From Vigna angularis (lineage: Eukaryota > Streptophyta > Magnoliopsida > Fabales > Fabaceae), in the NCBI RefSeq assembly GCF_016808095.1, contig NC_068973.1, forward strand, positions 10,102,501 to 10,166,500: DNA of 64,000 nucleotides, read 5' to 3'. Below are positions 24,653-37,000 of this stretch, one piece after another; positions within the stretch are counted from its first letter, which is position 1, and each line of letters opens with the position of its first letter. The position numbers were made by a program, and so were the translations under genes. The notes under the pieces are model-generated. The model was not told where the DNA came from. It saw nothing but the letters and a program-made list of their open reading frames with translations, and searched no databases.

Positions 24653-27600
24653 GCTGGACGATGTATTGTCATCAGTCCAAGCTTGGGAACAATAGTCTTG
24701 AATCTGACGCGGTGAGGAAACTTGGTGAAGATATCGGCCAGTTGCTCGTCAGATCGCACGGGAAGAAGATTTAGAAGGCCCTCCTGGATTTTCTCACGGA
24801 CGACATGGCAGTCAAGTTCAATATGTTTAGTCCGTTCGTGAAAGCTCTGGTTATGAGCTATGTGCCTTGCAGACTTGTTGTCGCAGTACAAGGCTGGGAT
24901 TCCTGTCTCTTCAATCTGAAGGTCCTTTAGGAGATAACTCAGCCACTGTATCTCACATACAGTGGCTGCAAGGGCTCTATATTCAGCTTCAGTGGAGGAT
25001 CTAGAAACGGTCCTCTGCTTCTTAGATTTCCAGGAGATAAGGGAAGATCCAAAGAAGATACAGAAACCAGTTGTGGATCTTCTCGTGTCAGGGCATGTTG
25101 CCCAGTCTGAATCGCTAAAGGCTTTTAGCTGCATAGGAGAATCAACTGCAAAGAACAATCCCTCAGATGGTTTGGACTTTATATACCTGAGAATGTGCTG
25201 TATAGCACGATAGTGGTGATCAGTAGGTGAATGTACAAATTGACTAAGCAGATTAATTGAAAAACACAAGTCGGGTCTGGTATTTGTGAGATACAACAAC
25301 TTCCCTATTAGCCTTCTGTAAGGTCCTGGGTCATCTAGGTAGTTGTTGGGCTTGTATAGTGAACTTGTATCACTTAGGAAGGGAGTAGATGAAGGTTTGC
25401 ATCCCAACATTCCTGTTTCCTCCAGTATGTCCAAAGCATATTTTCTTTGACATAGGTGGATGCCCTTTTTAGATCTGGCCACTTCCATTCCTAGGAAGTA
25501 TTTGAGCTCTCCAAGATTCTTTATTCGAAACTTGTTGTGTAGAAGCCTCTTTATGCGATTGATTTCCACCATGGAGTTTCCTGCTAGCACAATATCATCA
25601 ACATATACAAGCAGAGCAGTGAAACTTGTAGGTGTTTTTCTAATGAACAATGAATGATCAGATTTGGATTGGGTGTAATTAGCATTTATAAGGAAAGTAG
25701 AAAGTTTCTCAAACCATTGTCTGCTGGCCTGCTTTAAACCATATAATGACTTAATTAGTTTGCAAACTTGTCCCTTATTTGAGACATTCAAACCTGGGGG
25801 TGTCTCCATATAGACTTCCTCATTAAGATCTCCATGTAGAAAAGCATTGTCAACGTCTAGTTGGTGTAGGAACCAATTGTTTGAGGCAGCTAGAGCAATA
25901 AGTAGCCGTACTGTGGTAAGTTTAGCCACAGGGGAGAAAGTGTCAAGGTAGTCTATGCCCTCCTGCTGTGTGTATCCTTTTGCCACCAAACGGGCTTTAT
26001 ACCTTTCAATGCTTCCATCACTTTTGTATTTTGTTTTGTACACCCATTTACATCCTATAGCGGTTTTTCCTGGAGGTAGTGAAGTCAAAACCCAAGTGTC
26101 ATTGTCTTGCAGGGCTTTGATTTCTCTCTGCATTGCCTCTACCCATTCATTCATGCCTTTGGCCTCACTGTAGGATTTGGGTTCCTTATTTCCAGTTACA
26201 GCCATAGTGTATCTTAAATGTTTGTCTGAAAAATTGTCACAGCACAAGAGATCAGAGATTGGATATGGAGTTTTAAAGGAATTCTTTTCAGTCAAGGAAT
26301 GGTTAACCTGGTGAACATAATCCTTCAAATACTCAGGGGTCTTTCTGGGTCTGTCAGATCTTCTACATCTCTGACTTTCTTGGTTGTTTTCTGTATTGTT
26401 GCTGATGTCTTCATCATCAGAGGGCAGTTGGACCTCTTCTGGATCAGTGACATCTGACCCTGTATGTCTGTCAGCATCAGTGGTATAGGGATCCTTTAGA
26501 AGATCAATGAGAGTATTAGCCCTGTCCTTTTCAGTATGACAGTCTTCCCTGCTCACCTGCAGATTTCTGTAGGGAAAAACATCTTCATGGAAGATGACAT
26601 TTCTGCTTATGATGAGTTCCTTTGTATTGATGTCAAGCACAATATAGCCTTTGACACCATTTTTGTACCCTAGAAATACACCTTTTCTAGCTCTAGGGTC
26701 AAGTTTGCTTCTGTTGTTGGTAAGAGTAGATGCAAAACATAAACAGCCAAACGTTTTGAGGTTTAAATATGTGGGGGGCAGATTGTAGAGAAGGTCATGT
26801 GGAGTTTTGTTGTTAAGAGTGGTGGTAGGCAGCCTATTTATGAGATAAACAGCATGACCAATAGCATAAGACCAGTAGGCATTAGGGATATTAGCTTGGA
26901 AAATGAGACCACGGGTGACATTTAGTATGTGTTGGTGTTTTCTTTCAACAACAGAATTTTGTTCAGGTGTTTCAACACAACTCTTCTGATGATTGATTCC
27001 ATGCAAGTTATAAAAATCTACACAACTAAATTCAGGACCATTATCAGATCTGATGGTTTTGATTGTCTTGTTAAACTGATTTTTAATTTTAACAACAAAA
27101 TTTTGTAATAAATCTCTAGTTTGCCCTTTATTGTTCATTAGGAAAACCCATGTGTGCCTACTATAGTCATCTACTATGGTAAGAAAATACCTATGACCAT
27201 GAACCGAAATGGTACTAAGAGGGCCCCATATATCACAGTGCACAATTTCAAAAGATTCAACAGTGACAGTAACACTCTTAGAAAAGGGTAATTTTCGTTG
27301 CTTAGCAAAGTGGCAGGTATCACAAACAATGTTAGTGTCAATTTTAACATAAGGAAAATTCTCACAAATCTGTTTTGTAACCCTTTCTCCAGGGTGACCT
27401 AGCCTACAATGCCACAAATTTACATCAGTGTTCTTAAAAGAGAAAGCAGTATTAGCAATGTATCTCTGGTCAGGTTCAGGCGAAGCTTGTAGGTAATAGA
27501 GTCCCTTCCAAGAGTTAGCACATCCAATCATCTTCAAAGTATGGTTCTCCTTTATCTGACAAGTCTTAGAGGTAAAAGTTAGGCTGCAGTCCAAATCTTT

Positions 27601-28956
27601 AATAAGACTTTGGACAGAAATCAAGTTGAAACAGAATTCAGGTATGTAAAGAACATTAAAAATGATAAAATCTTTTGAGAACTGTACTGTTCCTGCATGC
27701 TCAGCAGTGAGAGCAGTGTTGTTTGGTAATTTAACAGAGATAGGTTTAATTTTAAAGAAAGTGATAAAGTTTGTCCTATCATGGGTCACATGGTCTGTGG
27801 CCCCAGTGTCTATTATCCAGGAAAGATTACCTTCTCTATTTTCAGTGTCATTCCTTTGAACTTGATTGACTTTGTGGGTAGGCTCATCAATTTTATCCAT
27901 GATTCGGAGAAGTTTCTGCATCTGTTCTGCTGTAAAGGAGTTGAAAATATTGCTATTAGCAGTACCATTAGCAGTCTGTTGTGTGCTTGGAGTCCCCTCT
28001 GTTTCAGTGTTGTTTTGGCAAGCATTTACAGAATTCCAGTCAGCCTTTTTATCTTGATTGTTGTCACCCTTTTTGTACCAAGGAGGGTATCCGTGCTTAG
28101 AGTAGCACTCATCTATAGTGTGGTTCATTTTGTTACAGTATGAGCACTGTTTACCATAGTTAGGATTTCTACCTCTTCCCCTTCCTTGGCCACGAAATCC
28201 AGAACCCCTTCCTTGGCCTTTCCACTGACTGTTTTTGTCAGTCACATTTGCCAGGATTTTTGTATCTGCAGAGTTGTGTTTTTCCTGTCTCTCTTGTTGC
28301 ATAATGAGTGAGAAAACCCGGTTGATATTTGGGAGGGGTTCCATGAGAAGAATCTGTGTTTTAACAGTACTGTAAGAATCATTTAACCCTTTTAAAAAGC
28401 ACATCACATGCTCCATTTCTCTATATTTCAAGGAGACTCGTGACAGATCACAGCTGCATGGAATTTTGCATGTACAAGTGGGTATGGGTCTTAAAGACTC
28501 CAACTCTTCCCATAGAATCTTTAGATCAGTAAAGAACTGGCTAACTCCTCTCTCTCCTTGCCTAATGGAATGTATTTCTTGAAGTAAATCAGAAATCTTG
28601 AAGTAGTCACCTTTGGAAAATCTTTCTTTCAGTTCATCCCACAATTCTTTGGCTTCTTCAATGTATATGACACTTTCTGCAATCTGTGGTGATAGAGTCT
28701 TTGTTATCCAAGACAAAATCATCACATTGCATCTCTCCCATACGTCAAACAATGGGTCATTCTTCTGGGGTTTCTTTATAGACCCATCAATGAACTTTAT
28801 CTTGTTTTTAGAGAGCAAGGCTCTCCTCATACTTCTGCTCCAAGAGGAGTAGTTGCTGTCATTCAACGTCTGAGTAACCAGTGTGAGGCCTGGATTCTCA
28901 CCTGGATGTAGATAATAGGGGCTGGATGGATTGGAAAATTGATCCATCTGATCCAT
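24649..28956 (-). CDS. copia gag-pol polyprotein, intact, 1435 residues
   Basis: The ATG at 28956 (MDQMDQFSNP) is chosen. The open frame extends upstream to 29091, but that part crosses the primer site and LTR. Domains in order: gag with the block LTLVTQTLNDSNYSSWSRSM; CCHC knuckle CSYCNKMNHTIDEC near residue 270; aspartic protease WIIDTGATDHV near 380; integrase zinc region (LWHCRLGHPG ... CDTCHFAKQRK) near 515 and catalytic HCDIWGP, RSDNGPEF and VVERKH near 600-660; reverse transcriptase with GCKWVYKTKY and YVDDIVLAGN near 1118; RNase H with SDSDWATC and SSTEAEYRALA. All catalytic motifs are present and there is no internal stop. The products would be processed into virus-like particle proteins that copy the RNA and integrate it. 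Expression was not tested. Confidence 0.95.
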   Translation of the reverse strand: MDQMDQFSNPSSPYYLHPGENPGLTLVTQTLNDSNYSSWSRSMRRALLSKNKIKFIDGSIKKPQKNDPLFDVWERCNVMILSWITKTLSPQIAESVIYIEEAKELWDELKERFSKGDYFKISDLLQEIHSIRQGERGVSQFFTDLKILWEELESLRPIPTCTCKIPCSCDLSRVSLKYREMEHVMCFLKGLNDSYSTVKTQILLMEPLPNINRVFSLIMQQERQEKHNSADTKILANVTDKNSQWKGQGRGSGFRGQGRGRGRNPNYGKQCSYCNKMNHTIDECYSKHGYPPWYKKGDNNQDKKADWNSVNACQNNTETEGTPSTQQTANGTANSNIFNSFTAEQMQKLLRIMDKIDEPTHKVNQVQRNDTENREGNLSWIIDTGATDHVTHDRTNFITFFKIKPISVKLPNNTALTAEHAGTVQFSKDFIIFNVLYIPEFCFNLISVQSLIKDLDCSLTFTSKTCQIKENHTLKMIGCANSWKGLYYLQASPEPDQRYIANTAFSFKNTDVNLWHCRLGHPGERVTKQICENFPYVKIDTNIVCDTCHFAKQRKLPFSKSVTVTVESFEIVHCDIWGPLSTISVHGHRYFLTIVDDYSRHTWVFLMNNKGQTRDLLQNFVVKIKNQFNKTIKTIRSDNGPEFSCVDFYNLHGINHQKSCVETPEQNSVVERKHQHILNVTRGLIFQANIPNAYWSYAIGHAVYLINRLPTTTLNNKTPHDLLYNLPPTYLNLKTFGCLCFASTLTNNRSKLDPRARKGVFLGYKNGVKGYIVLDINTKELIISRNVIFHEDVFPYRNLQVSREDCHTEKDRANTLIDLLKDPYTTDADRHTGSDVTDPEEVQLPSDDEDISNNTENNQESQRCRRSDRPRKTPEYLKDYVHQVNHSLTEKNSFKTPYPISDLLCCDNFSDKHLRYTMAVTGNKEPKSYSEAKGMNEWVEAMQREIKALQDNDTWVLTSLPPGKTAIGCKWVYKTKYKSDGSIERYKARLVAKGYTQQEGIDYLDTFSPVAKLTTVRLLIALAASNNWFLHQLDVDNAFLHGDLNEEVYMETPPGLNVSNKGQVCKLIKSLYGLKQASRQWFEKLSTFLINANYTQSKSDHSLFIRKTPTSFTALLVYVDDIVLAGNSMVEINRIKRLLHNKFRIKNLGELKYFLGMEVARSKKGIHLCQRKYALDILEETGMLGCKPSSTPFLSDTSSLYKPNNYLDDPGPYRRLIGKLLYLTNTRPDLCFSINLLSQFVHSPTDHHYRAIQHILRYIKSKPSEGLFFAVDSPMQLKAFSDSDWATCPDTRRSTTGFCIFFGSSLISWKSKKQRTVSRSSTEAEYRALAATVCEIQWLSYLLKDLQIEETGIPALYCDNKSARHIAHNQSFHERTKHIELDCHVVREKIQEGLLNLLPVRSDEQLADIFTKFPHRVRFKTIVPKLGLMTIHRPA

Positions 28957-29050
28957 GGTGGAAGAACCAGTCCAAGAAGATACCAAGAAGATACCAAGAA
29001 GAGTAAGGATGCCAAGATCAGAGCCAACGGAAGCAGAGCAGGTACTAGAC

Positions 29051-29064
29051 CTGCTCTGATACCA
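29051..29064 (-). other. primer-binding site of the young copia element
   Basis: On the minus strand TGGTATCAGAGCAG follows the 5' LTR with no spacer. It is complementary to initiator tRNA-Met. Confidence 0.92.
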
Positions 29065-29533
29065 TTTTACAAACGGCCCAACACTGTGCACTTAATCCAG
29101 TGTGTGTGGCCCAGTCCAATGCGGCTTGGTATTTGCCAAGCATTGTGACTTCCAGCGTGGCAGAAACAGACCACGAGAAACCTGAGGGAGAAGCGAGATT
29201 AGGGCGTCGAGAAGCTTCGCCTTGGGAGCTGCTTTAGGAGCGATCTGGCGACGAAGGAGGCCACTGTTCGAGGTGATGATGAAGACAAAAATGGAGAGGA
29301 TAAAGACAGAGGTAAGAAAAACTCTTCCTTGTATTATTTTGGTGTATCTGAAAATATTACATGCTCTGTCAAATTGTATATTGAAACTGCAACAGAGAAG
29401 CTCTATTTATAGAGCTTCTGTAAACCCAAAACTGTAAACAAACAAAACTGCAAAACAACCGTAACAAACTAACTAACTGTAAATTACAAGACTACTGTCT
29501 CTTGTTGACAGTAGTGAATATTTATTCCCAATA
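29065..29533 (-). repeat. 5' LTR of the young copia element
   Basis: The 469-bp promoter LTR. It differs from the 3' LTR by C/T near 29246 and by one extra GT in the GTGTGTGTGG run near 29101. Transcription should begin here toward lower coordinates. Confidence 0.95.
29397..29418 (-). promoter_or_regulatory. TATA box inside a perfect palindrome, 5' LTR
   Basis: On the minus strand the TATA-like CTATAAATAG lies at the centre of a 22-bp inverted repeat with 10-bp arms (GAAGCTCTAT/ATAGAGCTTC, 2-nt centre). The same structure is at 24504-24525. Confidence 0.7.
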
Positions 29534-29539
29534 GATTTT

Positions 29540-32375
29540 ATAAAGCTTTCCCTTCAATATACTTTTCTAAAATCAACTTTATAGTGACGTGATATATTTC
29601 AATGTTTTTACTCTAAAATTAAGTTAATATGTAAAGTATAGCGTTAAAATTCCTCTTTTTCAAAATTAGTTTCTCTAAATGGAAGAGACATTTAAGTATT
29701 TATCTTTTCGAGTCTGAAAAAACCATTTCCCAATGTTAATAAATAGAAAAATGTGATAAAAAACTATGATATTTATATTTTTGTTATTTTTTTTTGTCTC
29801 TTGATTTACTTATATGCTCATATTTCATTTTTTATATGTTCTTTTTATTTATGAAAAAAAATAATCACCAATTTATTATTTCTATTATTATTTTTCATAT
29901 GTTTTGTTTCATTACGAAGAAAAAAGTGTAACTCTACTTTGTCCAATTTGATATTAAAACATTAGTTTTATATGTTTTTTTATCTCATTAGTCTTTTATA
30001 TAGTAGTTTTTCATTAACATAAAAAATAGTTATTTATTATGTATTTTTTATTAACTTAATTTTAATTTTAGTTTCATGATTAAAAATTTTTGCTTAATAA
30101 TTATACCTCAATATTTAATTATATTTTCGTATTTTATTTTTTAATTTTGAAGGGAAACTAAAGGTGAAGATCAAAACAATATAAATTCAACTTCTCCACT
30201 TATTTTAAAGCATGATACTGGTGATCTAATTATTTATTTTTGTTTTATAAGTGACAATAACTAAATATATAAATTTTGAGTGTATTATTTTGATTCTTTC
30301 AAAATTATTGGTGAAGATTAGAATTGTTTATTTAATTTGTGTATTAGTTTAATCATGTTTCAAATTCCTCATAAATTTAAGAATTTTAATTAAATTTTTA
30401 TTGAAATATACTTTTTATTAAATATTTAAATTTTTTATACTTTCAATTGATCTTTGTTGTTTAATTAGTATATAAACTATTTAACGAAAAAATTAGGAAA
30501 TCACTTTATACTAAAAAAACATAATAATAGGGACTTAATTAAAAATACTTTAATTATAATTATAAGTATATTGAATCTAAATTAAGCCTTATATAATCAT
30601 TTGACTTTGAATACTCTTATCTAATAATAGGGGTGACCAAGTGAGTTATGGTTATCCTATTAATATGTCTAATAGAAGACTATCTCCTAATGCAATATAA
30701 TTTATGAAGTTTGAAATTCAAAGGAATTATAAAATAGATTTATGCAATTAAAAGTATTTTTAATTTTGTACTAATTTTAACAATTTGTAACTATTGCTAA
30801 CCGAGTAAATTTGCAAAATGAGTTTGAATCTTTTTTCAATTTTCAAGTTATTTTAAGCTCGATGTTTTTGGGTTTTCTTTTAGGGTTTTCTTTTAAGGTT
30901 TCTTAGGTTGTTTAAATATTTGTGCCTATATAGACACCAAATACATTTGTAGCACCTTGGATGGTCATTATATGAAAAATGATTTTTCATCGAGAGATTA
31001 TTCTCTTGGTTCTTGGATTAGAACTCTAAGTCTTATCCAAGATTGAATTCTTTGTGGCGTATCTTCTTTGACCCATCAAACTATTAGATTTTAGCATTTC
31101 CAACTCTATTCTTATCAAAGATGGAAATCTTTGTGACGAATCTTCATTGACTTATCAATATGTCAGATTGTGACGTCTCTATCCATGTCTTATTTTTATA
31201 TTTTTGTTTTTGCCTATTAAGAATTCAAATTCAGAAATATCATATTATTTTTTTTCTGGATAGAATCGTATCATTTGGTGAGTCGACTTTCAATCTATCT
31301 TTTTTAAATTAAAAATTAAATTTGAAAAATAAATAATTTTTTTATATTATATTAATTCCTAGTTAAACAACACATTTTAAGAATTGTTGGATGAAGCAAA
31401 TGATGTTGTTATTGCACGACATGCACAAATCATATTTTAACACTCATTGGAAGTGTATTTATGTCTGCTACGTTAGTCACAAAGGTACATTTGATGTACC
31501 TATTACTATTATCTAACTTAAACTGTGTCCAATTTTAGTTGTGTTTGCGGTATTAGCAACTCTGTTTCATGTACTAGATCACAATATTGATGTGAGCCAA
31601 GACAATATCGGAGGATGCATGGTGTTATTACAATGTTTGGGAAAGAATTACATGTACTTCTTCCCAAATTATGCATTTATTCTCAAATTCACCTATTAAG
31701 AAACAAAGATATTGGTGCAAGGCTTAGTGTAATCTTCAAAAAGAATAGTGAAATTCCATAAGAGTTTTTAAAAGAAAACTGGACGTAATTCAAGTTGAGT
31801 GAACTTGTACAAAATATGTGTTTAACTATCATTCTCTTTAAAACCTTTTTCATATACATTATTTATAAAAACTAGCGACTGAACATCTTGTTTAGAGTAT
31901 ATATAATTTCAAATTCATTAGACGTTGTTTTGCAAAAGAACTTTAAAAACACTATTGACTCCTCTTATAAGCCAACTTATAGTCTCTCTAGTAAAATTAA
32001 TATATAAAATAATTATATTATTAAACAAAAATATATAATTAATTTATAAATTAATGTCAGTTATTTACTTTTATTGATTCTAAATTAATCTCTATTTTAA
32101 ATTGAGACTAATTTGAAATTAGTAATAATGTTAAACATCAATTTACATTCTAATACAAAAGTAAATTATACTTTTTTATTAATAATATAAATTCTTTTAG
32201 ATATCAATATTTTTTAATTTATAATGATCGGTCTAGCTTACTCAATATAATACTTAATTATTTTTTAATCTTTGGTTGTTCTTTCACAAATTTCTTATAA
32301 TATATACCTTACTATTGTTTGTTAGAAAAATTATTTTTTGTGATCAATTTTATCTATTTTTTCCTAACATTCTTA
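29540..32375. other. AT-rich intergenic DNA; first 150 bp belong to duplication copy A
   Basis: 29540-29690 continues duplication copy A. 31070-31280 resembles 20155-20300 beside the dead copia fragment. 31370-31800 has scattered coding-like phrases in broken frames, but nothing identifiable. No gene is supported. Confidence 0.5.
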
Positions 32376-32608
32376 AAGAGAAAAAGTATTATTATATTTA
32401 TTTATTATAAAAGTCAAAGATAATGTTATATTAAATTTTTATTATATATTTAAGTAAATATAAAGTAAGTCTAAAAAATATATGGAGACATAATAATTTA
32501 TTCATTTATATTATGTATAAAATTTTAAAAATTCATGAACAATGTTACTAAGATAAATTTTGAAAAAAAGATACATATAGCATACAAACTTATTAAATGA
32601 GAGCAATG

Positions 32609-32614
32609 AAAAAA
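32609..32614 (-). terminator. Pol III T-run after tRNA-Ala copy B
   Basis: Six T residues on the minus strand shortly past the tRNA 3' end. Confidence 0.6.
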
Positions 32615-32619
32615 GAAGT

Positions 32620-32692
32620 TGGAGATGCAGGGGATCGAACCCTGTACCTCCCGCATGCAAAGCGGGCACTCTACCATTTGAGCTACATCCCC
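32620..32692 (-). tRNA. tRNA-Ala(TGC): tRNA-Ala, anticodon TGC (copy B)
   Basis: A 73-nt cloverleaf on the minus strand: acceptor GGGGATG/CATCTCC with G3:U70, D stem GCTC/GAGT (one G:U pair at 10:25), a perfect anticodon stem CCCGC/GCGGG around TTTGCAT, a perfect T stem CAGGG/CCCTG, and discriminator A. There is no intron and no encoded CCA. It is the better-paired copy of the duplicated pair and is the likelier functional gene, reading GCA and other Ala codons depending on modification of the first anticodon base. Confidence 0.96.
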
Positions 32693-33681
32693 AACTTTTG
32701 AAGAATTATGAAAGTTTTAATATATTAAACCTTCATACGAAACATACAAAGCATTAACTGTGCGAGTAAGACATAGAAACCTTTTCTGTCGAACATATTT
32801 TCCTGAAAATAGTGACGTGATATATTTGAATGTTTTTATTCTAAAATCAAGTTAATATTAACGTAAAGTATAACATTAAAATTTCTGTTTTTCAAAAATT
32901 AGTCTATCATTTCAGTAAACTTAGGTATTTTAATTTATATAAAATTATTTTGTTTGATTAAATAATTAAAATTTTTATATTATTAATTGATATTTGTTGT
33001 TAATTGTATATTAACTATTTAAATAAAAAAATAGGAAACCGTTTGAGTATTCAATTAAACAGAAAAATTATTTGGGCTCAATGAAAAATAGTCAAATTTT
33101 TATCTTAATTAAACTTTATTATAATTATTTCACTTTGCACACCCTTATTTGACAAATTGAGTCTCGTTAATCAATCTGACAGTCTATCAAAATTTTATGT
33201 GTTGGGTAGATTCTCAAACCTGCAGCTCACTTTGTCTTAATCCGTCTAATATTTGTCTTAATCTGTCAAATGAGAGATAAAGTGAGTTTGATTGACTTGT
33301 CAATTTTTTCTAAATTAAAATTTTAAATTGAAAAATAATTTAAAAAATTAATTTTCCTGTATTATATTATTTGAGATACACGTATAATATAATATTATAA
33401 CTTAGGTTCATAATACTTAAAAATTAAATTTAATTATTAATAGTAACAAAATAATTTACCATATAAACCTAATTAAAAGCAATAATTAATTATTTAAATT
33501 TTTTATATAATTAAATGTGTAAATTACGTAATCTCTTAAAATATATCAAATTTTAATTAATAAAAAAAAATTATTCATATAAAAAAGGCAAATTTTAATT
33601 ACATAAATATTTTAATAATTTTTATTTTTAATTTAAAATAAAAAAATAAAAAAATAGAAATTATTCAAATATTTTAGTACA

Positions 33682-33762
<81 letters not shown>

Positions 33763-34095
33763 GAGTAGATTATTAAATCTTATCTTTTACAATGATTTTT
33801 TGTTATATTCATGAAAGATGAACTGAAATATCTTATATAATGTACCTTCGAAAAATATTTTTCTTAACTTGAAATATTTATTTTTGTACATTTTCTAAAT
33901 TATTTTTCATATTAATTATACAATTGCAAGGCAACCTGCAAGCTAGCTAGTAAAGTTTTAACGAAATGACGTGTCTATGACATCCTAAAAGTTTAAATAA
34001 ACTAACACACGGTTTAAACACAAGCTTTTGAATCTTGCTTTCAACATGGCCTTCCCACGTAGGCTAGAGGCTTCATTCTTCAAACGTCTCAATCA
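32693..34095. other. AT-rich intergenic DNA with (TA)n tract
   Basis: It includes the end of duplication copy B and a TA microsatellite of about 76 bp at 33684-33759. The last few hundred bases may hold the 3' untranslated region of the WRKY gene. No other feature is seen. Confidence 0.5.
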
Positions 34096-37000
34096 CTAAT
34101 TTTTCTTGTCTCTGTGATCTCCGGGGGACCCAGAAGCGCTTTTGGGGCTAGAAAGTGGCAAAGGTGGTTGAAGAAACATCAAACTTCCTGGTTGTGAATT
34201 AGCCGGTGATTTGTTCAAGAAGCTTGAAGCACACCCATTGACTTTTGGAGATGAAGGTGAGGCAAAAGATGTTGGAAGCATTTCACCCCATTTTATTTTC
34301 TGAATCAGATTTTCTAATGTACCTTGGTTTCCCTGAATGCTTCCTGAACCAATAACTGAAGAAAGTGCCGCTGCCAAAGCTGACTGAAAATTAGGGTCTG
34401 CTGTGATTACTTTCGTTGCTGCAGCTATGGTGTCCGGCAGAGGAGAGATTGGATTGTTGTTCCTTTGCATGAAGGAACTGTAGATGTTCTCCATGGGTTG
34501 TTGTTTACCAAGGTTTATGTTGCCAAGGACATTGACATTGGCATTGGTATTCCTGTTGTTATTATATGGTTGAGTGTTATAGCTGAAAAAGCCGTTGGTC
34601 CAAGAAGTTGTGTTAGATTGGGAGGAAGTGAAGCTGAGGCTTGTGGAAGGAGGGTACCTGTGAGGGTTGTTGTAGTTTGAATTTGAAGTGAATTTGACAA
34701 AAGGAGGAGAAGAGGAGGATGGATTGGAAGTGAGGTCGAGAGTGATGGTGGGGTGTGAAGGTGAAGATGAGAGTGAAGGATGGGAAAGGTAGTATTGATT
34801 TGGTTGGGAAGAATCTGGGAGGGAAAAGTTTATTCCATGAAGATCTGCGGCAGTGGTGGTGATGTTTGGGGAAATTCTTGATCCAGAGAGTGAGGTTGAT
34901 GATCCAGACAATAGCATGGAAGCAGCTGCGGAAGTGGTGGAAGCCATGGCTGTTGCTGAAAGAGGAAGAGGGTGGTTGTGGATTCCTTCGTAGGTGGTGA
35001 TTAATATCGACATGTCTTGAGCACATCTTTGTACCTTAAAGTGTTGCATATATAGTAACAGTTAGGCTAATATATAATTTTGTTCTATGCTAATACAAAT
35101 GATTGAAAACAACTTACATTCAAACATTGTTTGATAGGTAAAACAATTTAAAAATTAAATTAAGAAAACTATATATTTACTTTTAAAATATAGAGAATAT
35201 CAAATGATAGAATAGAAATAAAAAATAAATTCCAATTAAACAAGTTTATACCTTATAAATATATTTAACCAAAAAAAATGAAATATTGTTATATGCATTA
35301 AAATAGTGTTAATAAGATAATATAATATATGTTGAAATATCATTGACGTACGTGTCGACCTTGGTAAGATATCATGATACCTGTGAAAATAAAAATTCTA
35401 TCTTCTATTTTTTTTTCTCTTTTTATCCTCTATCTTTCCATTTTCAAATTTTTAATATTATGTACAAGTTAAAATACAAAAATATTCACATACATTAAAA
35501 AATTAAATATAATCACTGCAATAAATTAATAATAATATTTATAGTAAAATTAAAATTAAAAATACTATTATGATTAGTTACAATTATTGTAATTAACATA
35601 TTTTGTAAAAATATTTTTTATATAATATTAATATAAAAAATACAATAATATTACATATTATAATAATTTTTATAATTATAATTAGTTGTAAACTATTGTT
35701 ATCATAGAAAAATAAATAATACTAATTATAAATTATAAGAATACTAATATTGTTAATATTGATTTTATCATCTTAATTATTATATATTTAACTCTTTTAA
35801 ATAATTATTGAAATTTTTTTAATATTTAATTTGTAAGGAATATTAAAAATAAATAAATAAAATTACTAAACGAGACAATTACAAGAGAGAGAAAAGAATT
35901 TGACATGTGATCATAACTCACTATATATACACCATTAATTATTTTAACATTAATCTATTGACATATAATAGAATATAATATATACAGCATACTTCTATAA
36001 AGTATTAGATGTTAGGGTTTGGTATACAATTAAAGTACGTGTATGGTATATAATTAAAGTACGTGTATAGTATACAATTAAAGTACGTGTATGTATCATC
36101 ACTCAAAAATTATATTTAAAATAAAACTATTTTCTGTAAAATTATGCTACGTACAATAAAAAGAAACTATTTCTTTCCTAATTTTTATTATCTTTTTGTT
36201 TTCTTAGAGGAAGATAGAATGTTTTGACATCACTTCTTCTTTCACATCCATATAATAACAGTAAATAATAATATATTAAGTTACTTAATTAAAATATAAA
36301 TTAAATTATTGAAGTTAAAATCAATAGAGTGAGTTGTAGATATATGAGATGTGAAAGAATCACTCTCCTTTCTCAAACCAAACAAAAACATAACTATTGG
36401 GTCTCCACGAATAGTATTTCTTAAAAGTAAAAGAAAAGAGGTGAAAAAAAGTCAAATGAATTGGAATGTGAACATATTATCATTCATTGCAAAGTTATAA
36501 TTGATAGAATAATTGTAGTTGGATACATATTTATATTTATTTGACAAATATTATAAAAATAAAATAATTATAATAGAGTAAATATTTGTATTTTATAAAA
36601 AAAAAATATTTTGATATAGATTTTTATATTTTGACATAGAACATATGTTAATTTTTTACTAATTTATTATTTATTTGTTATTGTGTTAATATATTCTAAA
36701 TTTAATGAGAAAATATCATGTGTTTGTATCAAAATATTGTCAAAATTTTCATGTTAACGTATCATTATCTTTTTAGAAAGAAAAAAAGAATAACAATTAA
36801 AGAAATGTAGTTTGAAATTAATATAAAAAATTTGTGTGTGTGTGTGACAGTATTATAAAGTATTAAATGTAATTGATAAGTGATAGAAAATAAAGAGAGT
36901 CTGAAGAGTGGTAAATACCTGCTTTCTCACTGGGCATGATGGTGCAACTGTGCAACGATAATAAGCTCGAGGACAAGGATTTCCCTTTGAAATCTTCTGG

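Larger units (their letters stand above)
24174..29533 (-). mobile_element. young, apparently intact Ty1/copia retrotransposon
   Basis: The 5360-bp element has LTRs of 467 bp (24174-24640) and 469 bp (29065-29533) that differ by one substitution and one 2-bp indel. It has an exact 5-bp target duplication, a tRNA-Met primer site right after the 5' LTR, a polypurine tract and an unbroken gag-pol frame. Everything needed for transposition seems present, which indicates a very recent insertion. The LTR ends are TATTGGG...TGTAAAA on the sense strand instead of TG...CA. The element lies 104 bp upstream of tRNA-Ala copy A and splits the segmental duplication. Confidence 0.96.
32380..32930. repeat. 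segmental duplication copy B containing tRNA-Ala
   Basis: It matches copy A in order: TTATTATA..GATAAT block, ATTCATGAACAATGTTA, CTTATTAAATGA, tRNA, then AGACATAGAAAC and TAGTGACGTGATATATTTGAATGTTTTTA. There is no retroelement inside, so it shows the arrangement before insertion. Confidence 0.8.

Noticed and set aside
34465..35026. Frames overlapping WRKY exon 5 in other phases and strand
   Set aside because: Shadows of the Ser/Asn-rich WRKY C-terminal exon.
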